Shown here in pieces: positions 25,031-31,764 of a DNA stretch of 56,325 bases. Within the stretch, counting starts at the first letter, position 1, and each line of letters starts with the position of its first letter. A program made the position numbers and the translations under genes. A model generated the notes under the pieces. The model was not told where the DNA came from, ran no database searches, and saw nothing but the letters and a program-made list of their open reading frames with translations. The DNA lies in the NCBI GenBank assembly GCA_017503015.1, contig JAFVTX010000016.1, positions 1 through 56,325 on the forward strand, in the 5' to 3' direction. This DNA comes from Fibrobacter sp. Its GTDB lineage: Bacteria > Fibrobacterota > Fibrobacteria > Fibrobacterales > Fibrobacteraceae.

Positions 25031-25087
25031 TATGAGGTCGTGCATGGGGCACTTTGAGGTATGAGGTCGGGCTTTGCCCTTTGAGGC
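25031..25087. repeat. CTCAAAG/GAGGTCG-family repeat after smc
   Basis: TATGAGGTCGTGCATGGGGC, ACTTTGAGG, then TATGAGGTCGGGCTTTGCCC and TTTGAGG: two tandem reverse-orientation units, opposite to the 25110 copies. Confidence 0.7.
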
Positions 25088-25090
25088 AAT

Positions 25091-26026
25091 ATGTTTTTAA
25101 TTAAAAAAACTCAAAGCGAGCAATGCGAGCGAACTCAAATCTCAAAGCGAAGCGACCTCACTGCTATAAAAGGCTTCGTCTTTGCGGCCCTTTCCGCCAT
25201 CTGCTACGGCACGAACCCCCTTGGGGCCCTGCATCTATACGCCCAGGGGTATTCTCCGGAAACGGTCCTCTTTTACCGATTCTTTACGGCGGCGCTGCTC
25301 CTTTTGGTAGTGATTCTTGCGAAAGGTTCCCACTTCAAGATTTCATTCCGCGAATTTGGAGCGCTTGTCGCGTTTGGATTCCTCTTTGCGGTGAGTTCCC
25401 TGACCTATTACGCCTCCTTCAAGTTCATGGACGCGGGACTGGCTTCTACGCTCTTGTTCCTTTACCCGCTGGAAGTTTCTGTGCTGATGGCCGTTTTCTT
25501 CAAGGAAAAAATCAAGGTCTGGACCATTGTTTCCATCGCCGTTTCCATGGCGGGAATTGCCCTATTGTACCGCGGTGGAGATGGAGCGCCCCTAAGCACG
25601 GTAGGGCTTGTGCTAGTGTTTATCTCTTCTATATCCTATGCCATCTACATGGTGATGGCGAACCGCATCAAGCTGCAGATGGGCTCCGTGAAGATGACCT
25701 TTTACGCCATCAGTTTCTGCATGTTTTTTTTGCTGCTCTATTCGGTGACGTTTGCCTCTGGGCTTCCGCCGGTGTTCATGCAGGCCAGTTCCTGGGGCTG
25801 GGGCTTTATGCTGGGTGCCGTACCCACGGTTCTTTCGCTGATATTCATGGTGAAGGCGGTAAAGATTATAGGTTCTACGCCTACGGCAATCCTCGGGGCT
25901 CTCGAACCCGTGACCGCCGTATCCATCGGTGTACTTGTCTTTGGAGAAATCCTCACAGTCCGCCTTGGAATCGGAATTGCCCTGATTCTTGGGTCCGTAG
26001 TGCTCATTGCCGCAAAGCGGAAATGA
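25091..26026 (+). CDS. EamA/DMT-family membrane transporter
   Basis: A 311-residue inner-membrane protein with ten hydrophobic segments in two EamA repeats (LSAICYGTNPLGA, VLFYRFFTAALL, then GALEPVTAVSIGVLVFGE in the second), typical of drug/metabolite exporters. Substrate cannot be predicted. The first about 24 residues (QSEQCERTQISKRSD) are hydrophilic and are encoded by a CTCAAAG-type repeat, not by the ancestral gene; no alternative ATG, GTG or TTG exists between the repeat and helix 1, so the repeat seems to have provided the start. Confidence 0.85.
   Translation: MFLIKKTQSEQCERTQISKRSDLTAIKGFVFAALSAICYGTNPLGALHLYAQGYSPETVLFYRFFTAALLLLVVILAKGSHFKISFREFGALVAFGFLFAVSSLTYYASFKFMDAGLASTLLFLYPLEVSVLMAVFFKEKIKVWTIVSIAVSMAGIALLYRGGDGAPLSTVGLVLVFISSISYAIYMVMANRIKLQMGSVKMTFYAISFCMFFLLLYSVTFASGLPPVFMQASSWGWGFMLGAVPTVLSLIFMVKAVKIIGSTPTAILGALEPVTAVSIGVLVFGEILTVRLGIGIALILGSVVLIAAKRK
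25110..25162. repeat. CTCAAAG-family repeat inside the EamA gene
   Basis: CTCAAAGCGAGCAATGCGAGCGAACTCA and CTCAAAGCGAAGCGACCTCA units in tandem (written in part), read in frame as residues about 7-24. Confidence 0.75.
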
Positions 26027-26045
26027 TTTTTTTTAATTTGGAATT

Positions 26046-26312
26046 ATGCAGTGCAAATGTTCAAAATGCGGTAAGGATTTCAACGACAAGGTGGGTATGT
26101 CCCCTCTACAAAGCAACCTTGCCATCCGCGTGAGGAACAGGGTGGGGAATATTTGCCCCGATTGCCGCCAGGATACCTGCAAGACCAAGCGGGGTAGGTG
26201 GAAAATGTGGTTCTACGACCTGAAAGTCGGGACCATCTGCCTGCTGTTGCTTTTGCCGGTTTTCCTGATCTTTGCGGGACTTGTGGTTTTCATGGCACTC
26301 TACGTGCTGTAA
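26046..26312 (+). CDS. small zinc-ribbon membrane protein
   Basis: An 88-residue protein with two Cys pairs, CKCSKC and CPDC (zinc ribbon), a basic middle and one or two membrane helices (about residues 60-86). No family recognised. It begins 19 nt after the EamA stop with AATTTG just upstream rather than a Shine-Dalgarno. The analogous small protein at 54853 has the same ribbon-plus-helix layout. Confidence 0.6.
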   Translation: MQCKCSKCGKDFNDKVGMSPLQSNLAIRVRNRVGNICPDCRQDTCKTKRGRWKMWFYDLKVGTICLLLLLPVFLIFAGLVVFMALYVL

Positions 26313-26431
26313 GTCTTTTTGACAAGGCATAGATAAATTGTCCATGCCGTTTGGATTCCAAATTCTCTTATACTTTCAAAAAAAAATTAATTTTTCGTAC
26401 AAACTGTAGTATTTACAATAGGGATTTTGGG

Positions 26432-28207
26432 ATGATTGGTTTTCCTACTAGAATTTTAGCAGTTTTGTGCCTCTTGGCGGTTTATGTTTCCGCTGGCGTA
26501 GACCAGTGCAAGCCTATTGGCTGGGCGACACGTTCGGGGCGGACTTCTATGGCATTCGAAGTGACCGGCGGTGGTAACGCAACCCCCATTACAGTTACGA
26601 CTTTTTCTGACTTGCAAAAGTACGCCAAGGATTCCTCTCCGCGGGTCATCTACGTTGACGGTACACTGGGTAGCGGCTGGAGTGGCACGACCGGCGACCG
26701 CCTGAACATTACCGCATCAAACAAGACGATTATCGGACTTAGGCCGGGAACGCTCCTGAAGGCTCCTATCCACATCACGAGCAAGGCTTCCAATATCATC
26801 ATCCGCAATATTGTCATTAGGGGGCCGGGCAGCAATGCTGACCAGGCTTGGGATAACCTCACCATCGAAGGAGAATCAAAAAACATCTGGATAGACCACT
26901 GCGAATTCTGGGACGGCCAGGATGGCAACGCCGATGTGGTAAAGGGTTCGGACAATGTGACATTTACTTGGTGTATTTTCGGCTACGAAAAAAAGAGCAC
27001 CCACAATCTTTCAAACCTTATCGGCAGTTCCGATGACGAGACCATAAGCGAAGGCAAGCTGAATGTAACTTACATGTTCAACTGGTGGAAAGCCGCAAAT
27101 CAGCGTAAGCCCCGCTGCCGTTACGGAAACGTGCACGTGGTGAACAACCTCCTCACCGGCGATGCAAGCGTCACAAGCGGTACGGACGTGCTTGGGGTCT
27201 CGGCGGGCCACATGTGTACGGTCCGCACTGAAAGGAATGTGTTCATCAACGAAGCGAATCCGATTTACACAGGCAATGCAAACGGCACGGGCGTAAACGA
27301 AACCATCGACAACATTTTCACGAACTGCTCGGGCAACACGAAGGGTACGGGCACCTCGTTTACGCCGCCTTACGACTACACGGACTTCATGCTGTTGGCA
27401 AGCGAGGTGGAAGCCGTTGTGAAATCGAATGCGGGTGCGACACTTGCAAGTCCAACCGCCTGCGGCGAATCGACCCCTGCATCCAGTTCTTCCGTGACCC
27501 CGGCGAGCTCCAGCAGCGTAGAGCGTATAGCCGAGAAGGCCTACCAGGCCGAAAAAGGAAATATCAGTGGAGGTGTTGTAGAAAGCAGCAACGTGGGATT
27601 TTGGGGCGATGGCTATGTGAATTTTGATAAAGGCGGCGATTTTGAGTTCCCAATGACGGTAAATGTGGCTGGGGAATATAGGTTTGAAATTGATTTTGCC
27701 AATGGATCTTCTGAAGATCGGAGTTTAGTCATTTCTGTCGGTGCTAGCGATACAACTGTTGTGTTTGAAAAGACGGGAGCCTGGACCATTTGGTCCACCA
27801 AGGAAATTACTCTAAAGTTGTCTGCGGGCGAAAACTCCATCAGGTTTGCAACGGTCGACGGTAACGATGGCCCGAACATTGATCAGTTCGACGCTTTTCT
27901 TGTCAAAAAAACGGAGGTTAAACCGGAGGAGAAGCCGGAAGAAAAACTGGAGGAAAAAACTGAGGAAAAGTCGGCAGAGAAACCGGATGCCTTTTTACCT
28001 CCTGAAAATCAAAATTATGTAACAAGAAACGGTTTATGTCGGGTGACCTTGTTCAATACGAAGGGTGTCAAAATGCGCTATCTGGAAGTTGAAAATGAAA
28101 AGATTGGTGATACTGCATGGATAACACGCGGCCTTCCGTCTGGGATCTATATGTTGCGCATAAGAATTGCGGATAGGACTTTACAGCGCTTTATTACGGT
28201 CAAGTGA
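26432..28207 (+). CDS. secreted pectate lyase, family PL1, with CBM35-like module and C-terminal sorting-like domain
   Basis: A 591-residue protein. The ATG at 26432 (GGGATTTTGGG upstream) opens a signal peptide ending near VSAG. Residues about 25-320: PL1 pectate lyase, with WIDHCEFWDGQDGNADV (calcium Asp residues) and QRKPRCRYG (catalytic Arg region). About 349-363: two SSSS linkers. About 365-490: carbohydrate-binding module of the CBM35/CBM6 type (GDGYVNFDKGG, GEYRFEIDFANG, GPNIDQFDAF). About 493-520: Glu/Lys repeat linker. About 530-591: a strand-rich tail (RVTLFNTKGV, LPSGIYMLRI) resembling type IX secretion sorting domains. It cleaves polygalacturonate outside the cell. The second half is more AT-rich than the catalytic part, consistent with modular assembly. 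Confidence 0.9.
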   Translation: MIGFPTRILAVLCLLAVYVSAGVDQCKPIGWATRSGRTSMAFEVTGGGNATPITVTTFSDLQKYAKDSSPRVIYVDGTLGSGWSGTTGDRLNITASNKTIIGLRPGTLLKAPIHITSKASNIIIRNIVIRGPGSNADQAWDNLTIEGESKNIWIDHCEFWDGQDGNADVVKGSDNVTFTWCIFGYEKKSTHNLSNLIGSSDDETISEGKLNVTYMFNWWKAANQRKPRCRYGNVHVVNNLLTGDASVTSGTDVLGVSAGHMCTVRTERNVFINEANPIYTGNANGTGVNETIDNIFTNCSGNTKGTGTSFTPPYDYTDFMLLASEVEAVVKSNAGATLASPTACGESTPASSSSVTPASSSSVERIAEKAYQAEKGNISGGVVESSNVGFWGDGYVNFDKGGDFEFPMTVNVAGEYRFEIDFANGSSEDRSLVISVGASDTTVVFEKTGAWTIWSTKEITLKLSAGENSIRFATVDGNDGPNIDQFDAFLVKKTEVKPEEKPEEKLEEKTEEKSAEKPDAFLPPENQNYVTRNGLCRVTLFNTKGVKMRYLEVENEKIGDTAWITRGLPSGIYMLRIRIADRTLQRFITVK

Positions 28208-28240
28208 TATATTTCTCTCATTAGAGTCAAAATTCTAACA

Positions 28241-28273
28241 AAAAAAGACCCGGCACAAACCGAGTCTTTTTTT
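28241..28273. terminator. bidirectional terminator between pectate lyase and tRNA-fMet
   Basis: A-run, GACCCGG, CACAAA loop, CCGAGTC, T-run, with one mismatch. It can serve both the plus-strand lyase gene and the minus-strand tRNA. Confidence 0.8.
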
Positions 28274-28275
28274 AG

Positions 28276-28349
<74 letters not shown>

Positions 28350-28450
28350 TCGAGGTATGCCCATATATAGTAAAATTCTATGTCCTTGTCAAGTTGAATT
28401 GGCGAAAACAGCAAGAAAAGGGCATTTTTTAATAAAAAAACAAGGTTTCG

Positions 28451-28482
28451 TTGACGGCCCTTCGCTGGAATGTTTATCTTTG
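28451..28482 (+). promoter_or_regulatory. promoter of the PIN-domain gene
   Basis: TTGACG (28451-28456), 18-base spacer, TATCTTTG (28475-28482); predicted start falls at the ATG at 28488, so a leaderless mRNA. Confidence 0.55.
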
Positions 28483-28487
28483 GGCTA

Positions 28488-28937
28488 ATGGAAAGGACGA
28501 TACAACAGTCGCGGATACTGTTTCTCGATACTGGCCCGCTGGTGCGGCTTTTGCAGATGCACCCGGATTTTTATCCGACGGTGTCGGACATTTTGGACAT
28601 GGTGTACGAAAAGAACATCCAGGTCCTGGTCTCGCCGGTTACCTTGTTTGAGTTAAGCAACAAGGCGTTTGCCAGTGGGGAAGGCGTGCTTGCCCGCCAG
28701 TATCGCGAGTTCTTTGAAAATTCTGCAAATGTTAAAGTTTGCCCGGTCAATGCGGAAATTTCTGTAAAGGCGGCGGAACTCTATGCCGCCTCCCAAAAGA
28801 CTAACCACAAGATTACCGAAGGGGAGTCCCTGCGTCTTGCGACGGCATTCGTGAACGGCGCTGACTGCATCTTGACCGAATGCGCGAACTTCCGCACCCT
28901 TACCGACGCCCTTGTCGTGACTTTGGACGAACTTTAG
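28488..28937 (+). CDS. PIN-domain protein (VapC-like ribonuclease fold), no antitoxin partner
   Basis: A 149-residue PIN-fold protein. LFLDTGPLVRLL carries the first acidic residue, SPVTLFELS the second, and GESLRLATAFVNGADCILTECANFRTL the third block, where the usual D..IAATA reads E..RLATA and the final TxN/D motif is TECANF. I prefer ATG 28488 over 28470 because the -10 element lies between them. PIN proteins are metal-dependent RNases, often toxins, but there is no small antitoxin gene on either side. Confidence 0.7.
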   Translation: MERTIQQSRILFLDTGPLVRLLQMHPDFYPTVSDILDMVYEKNIQVLVSPVTLFELSNKAFASGEGVLARQYREFFENSANVKVCPVNAEISVKAAELYAASQKTNHKITEGESLRLATAFVNGADCILTECANFRTLTDALVVTLDEL

Positions 28938-28943
28938 CATTTT

Positions 28944-28978
28944 CCTAATCACCAACCACCAACCACTAACCACTATTT
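28944..28978. repeat. heptamer tandem array before gatB
   Basis: CCTAATC, ACCAACC, ACCAACC, ACTAACC, ACTATTT: five units, same order as at 21385. The TATCTTTT -10-like element (28982-28989) starts four bases later. Confidence 0.88.
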
Positions 28979-28981
28979 TTC

Positions 28982-28989
28982 TATCTTTT
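28982..28989 (+). promoter_or_regulatory. -10-like element of gatB
   Basis: TATCTTTT; the short leader holds the Shine-Dalgarno CGGAGAA before the ATG at 29013. Confidence 0.45.
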
Positions 28990-29012
28990 CCCCGTAAAAT
29001 TTCGGAGAAATC

Positions 29013-30467
29013 ATGCCAAACTATTGTCCTGTTATCGGTCTTGAAATCCATTGCCAGCTCGCGACGAAGACGAAGATGTTCTGCGGCTGCGAAATCGAAG
29101 TGAATACGACCCCGAACAAGCACGTGTGCCCTGTTTGCCTCGGTATGCCGGGTGCCATGCCCGTGCCGAACAAGAAGGCTGTCGAGTACGCCATTCGCCT
29201 GGGCCTTGCGCTCAACTGTGAAATCGACTTGAACGCGATGTGGACCCGCAAGAACTACTTCTACCCGGACCTGCCGAAGGGCTACCAGATTACCCAGACG
29301 GGCGGACTTCCGGTGTACGACCACCCGATTTGCAAGAACGGCTGGCTCGAAATCGTCAAGGAAGACGGCACCAAGAAGCGCGTGGGCATTACCCGTATCC
29401 ACATGGAAGAAGACGCCGGTAAGCTCATCCACGACATGAGCCCCACCGATTCCCACTTTGACGCGAACCGCTGTGGCACTCCGCTTTGCGAAATCGTGAC
29501 CGAACCGGATATCCGTAGCCCCGAAGAAGCCGTGCTCGTTCTCAAGAAGATCAAGCAAACTCTTGAATACACCCGCGTTTCCAATGCCAACATGGAAAAC
29601 GGCAACATGCGCTGCGACGGCAACATTTCTCTGCGCAAGAGCGAAGACGCTCCGTTCGGTATCCGCGCCGAAATCAAGAACCTGAACAGCTTTACGAACC
29701 TCGAGAAGGCTCTCTATTGCGAAATGAACCTGCAGGCCTCGACCCTCGATGCCGGCAAGGAAGTGGAACAGTGCACCAAGCGCTACGACCCCAATGCGGA
29801 CAAGACCATCGTCATCCGCTCTAAGGAAGACGCCCACGACTACAAGTACTTCCCGGAACCGGACATGGTCCGCCTCGTGACTGACCCGGCCTTTGTGGAA
29901 GAAATCCGCCGCACGCTTCCGGAACTGCCGGATGCCCGCCGCAAGCGCTTCATGGACGACTTCGGTGTTTCCGAATACGACGCCATGGTGCTGACCGAAG
30001 ACCGCGACGTGAGCGAATGGTATGACACCGCCGCGAAGAACTGCAAGAACGGCAAGGTCTTGGCCAACTGGGTGATTACCGAACTCCTCGCCAAGGTGAA
30101 GGAACTGGAAGGCGGCCTCAGCGCCCTCAAGATCAAGCCCGAAGACCTGTGCAAGCTCGTGAACCTCATTGCCGATAACACCATCAACGGAAAGATTGCA
30201 AAGACGGTCTTTGCCGAGATGTTCGAAACCGGCAAGGATCCCGAAGCCATCGTGAAGGAAAAGGGCTTGGTGCAGGTGACCGACACCGGAGCCATCGAAG
30301 AAGTGGTCCGCGCGGTGTGTGCCGAAAACGCCGCCCAGTTCGCCGAATTCAAGGCAGGCAAGGTGGCACTCAAGGGCTTCCTTGTGGGCATGACCATGCG
30401 TAAGTCCGGCGGCAAGGCCAACCCGGGCCTCGTGAACCAGATCCTCGACAAGCTCGCGAAGGAGTAG
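29013..30467 (+). CDS. gatB: Asp-tRNA(Asn)/Glu-tRNA(Gln) amidotransferase subunit B
   Basis: A 484-residue GatB, which with GatA and GatC converts mischarged Glu-tRNA(Gln) or Asp-tRNA(Asn) to the cognate aminoacyl-tRNA. Motifs: VIGLEIHCQL at the start, CPVCLGMPGAMP with the zinc Cys residues, RKNYFYPDLPKGYQITQ, and the C-terminal YqeY-like tail ending RKSGGKANPGLVNQIL. Length is typical. gatA and gatC are not nearby. Confidence 0.97.
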   Translation: MPNYCPVIGLEIHCQLATKTKMFCGCEIEVNTTPNKHVCPVCLGMPGAMPVPNKKAVEYAIRLGLALNCEIDLNAMWTRKNYFYPDLPKGYQITQTGGLPVYDHPICKNGWLEIVKEDGTKKRVGITRIHMEEDAGKLIHDMSPTDSHFDANRCGTPLCEIVTEPDIRSPEEAVLVLKKIKQTLEYTRVSNANMENGNMRCDGNISLRKSEDAPFGIRAEIKNLNSFTNLEKALYCEMNLQASTLDAGKEVEQCTKRYDPNADKTIVIRSKEDAHDYKYFPEPDMVRLVTDPAFVEEIRRTLPELPDARRKRFMDDFGVSEYDAMVLTEDRDVSEWYDTAAKNCKNGKVLANWVITELLAKVKELEGGLSALKIKPEDLCKLVNLIADNTINGKIAKTVFAEMFETGKDPEAIVKEKGLVQVTDTGAIEEVVRAVCAENAAQFAEFKAGKVALKGFLVGMTMRKSGGKANPGLVNQILDKLAKE

Positions 30468-30474
30468 CTTTAGA

Positions 30475-30502
30475 GATTAGGATCTAGGGGCTAGAGGCTA
30501 GT
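30475..30502. repeat. heptamer tandem array (reverse orientation) abutting a GTG start
   Basis: GATTAGG, ATCTAGG, GGCTAGA, GGCTAGT; read on the other strand these are ACTAGCC, TCTAGCC, CCTAGAT, CCTAATC. The array ends at the base before the GTG at 30503. Confidence 0.85.
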
Positions 30503-30874
30503 GTGAATAACGACGTTAAAAAGGAACGTCATTGCGAGCCCCGTAGGGGCGCGGCAATCCAGGGCAGTTTGTTGCTCGCGGTGTTGCTTGCCCTATTCCT
30601 TGCACTCCCGGCCGCTGCAGCTGATATGCCCAACAAGTGCGATAGCCTGCGGGTGAACACACTGAACATGACCCAAGAAGAAATCGAGCAGATTTGCGGC
30701 ATCGATTCTACAAAACTGGCCGAAGGTCCGACTCTCCAAGAACTCAATGAAGAGAATCCGACCTACGTCAAGCGCGACTACAACCATAGGCAACAGGTCA
30801 TTGTCGGGAGCGTTATCATGCTCTGCGTCGCCGTCGCCATGGTGCTCATGAACAATTACAACCCGAAACGATAA
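30503..30874 (+). CDS. small exported/membrane protein of unknown function with repeat-derived N-terminus
   Basis: A 123-residue frame from GTG at 30503. Residues 9-20 (RHCEPRRGAAIQ) come from an intergenic repeat read in frame; then a hydrophobic segment LLLAVLLALFLALPAAAA looks like a signal peptide, a soluble part of about 60 residues with two Cys, and a C-terminal helix (VGSVIMLCVAVAMVLM). TTG codons at 30570 and 30573 could instead start the signal peptide without the repeat. No family recognised. Confidence 0.6.
   Translation: MNNDVKKERHCEPRRGAAIQGSLLLAVLLALFLALPAAAADMPNKCDSLRVNTLNMTQEEIEQICGIDSTKLAEGPTLQELNEENPTYVKRDYNHRQQVIVGSVIMLCVAVAMVLMNNYNPKR
30527..30561. repeat. CATTGCGAG-type palindromic repeat in coding frame
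   Basis: CGTCATTGCGAGCC, CCGTAGGGG, CGCGGCAATCCAG: near palindrome typical of dispersed bacterial intergenic repeats. Confidence 0.7.
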
Positions 30875-30879
30875 AATTT

Positions 30880-30907
30880 CCCAACCACCAACCACTATTT
30901 ACTAATC
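30880..30907. repeat. heptamer tandem array before the purO-like gene
   Basis: CCCAACC, ACCAACC, ACTATTT, ACTAATC, then ACT and the ATG at 30911. The unit ACTATTT contains the probable -10 element (TATTTA). Confidence 0.85.
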
Positions 30908-30910
30908 ACT

Positions 30911-31645
30911 ATGTCCTACACAGACGAAGCAAAACAAAATTTCAAGGCCCTCTCCAATAACCCTTACCCTGGCCGTGGCATTATCCTCGGCGAAAGCGCC
31001 GACGGCAAGTCCTACGTGCAGGTCTACTGGATTATGGGCCGCAGCGTCAATAGCCGTAACCGTGTGTTCGAAATTGAACGGTCGACCGGCTTCATGAAGA
31101 CCAAGGCCTTCGACGAATCGAAGCTCACGGACCCGCACCTGATTATCTACTACCCGGCACGTCACACCGCCGACGTCCAGATTATCACCAACGGCGACCA
31201 GACCGACACGATTTACGACGCCATCAAGCTGGGCGGCACCTTCGAAAGCGCCCTCCGCACGCGCCAGTACGAAGACGACGCCCCGAACTTCACGCCGCGT
31301 ATTTCCGGCATCCACTACAAGAACGCAAGCCCCGCTGTGTACAAGCTCTCCATCCTCAAGAGCCGTAACAATAGCGAAGAAGCCGGTTGCGAACGCATGA
31401 CGTTTGAATACGAGAAGGCTTTGCCCGGTCTCGGCCACTTCATCAGCACCTACGAAACCGACGGAAGCCCGATTCCTAGCTTCAACGGTTTCCCGAAACT
31501 GATGCCGATTTTTGCCAACGCCGAAGACACGCTCAAGAAGTACTGGGCCGCTCTCGACAAGGATAACAAGGTGTCGCTCATGGTCAAGTGGATTGACAAG
31601 AAGACCTTCAAAACCAAGACCCTGATTGTCAATAAGAACAAATAG
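30911..31645 (+). CDS. IMP cyclohydrolase-like protein (PurO family)
   Basis: A 244-residue protein with the PurO-family signature at its N-terminus: NPYPGRGIILGES, then YWIMGRSVNSRNRVFEIE. PurO closes FAICAR to IMP in many archaea; bacteria normally use the unrelated PurH. Length (244) is somewhat above archaeal PurO (about 200). No other purine gene is nearby. Assignment to the family is good, to the reaction less sure, since bacterial members may have another role. No Shine-Dalgarno; the start codon follows the heptamer array directly. Confidence 0.75.
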   Translation: MSYTDEAKQNFKALSNNPYPGRGIILGESADGKSYVQVYWIMGRSVNSRNRVFEIERSTGFMKTKAFDESKLTDPHLIIYYPARHTADVQIITNGDQTDTIYDAIKLGGTFESALRTRQYEDDAPNFTPRISGIHYKNASPAVYKLSILKSRNNSEEAGCERMTFEYEKALPGLGHFISTYETDGSPIPSFNGFPKLMPIFANAEDTLKKYWAALDKDNKVSLMVKWIDKKTFKTKTLIVNKNK

Positions 31646-31740
31646 CAAGGCGAGTGCTGCAGCCATGCTCGCATGGCTATAGCCGAGCCGCAGCATTGTG
31701 GCTCACGAAGTGAGCCAACAAATAGTAGGGCGAAAGTCGC
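31646..31740. repeat. hairpin-rich repeat after the purO-like gene
   Basis: Contains GCAGCCATGCTCGCATGGCT and GTGGCTCACGAAGTGAGCC hairpins and GGCGAAAGTCGCGG; related in style to the CTCAAAG...CGAAG family. Confidence 0.55.
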
Positions 31741-31764
31741 GGCAAAATGCTCGCGATTGTAGAC

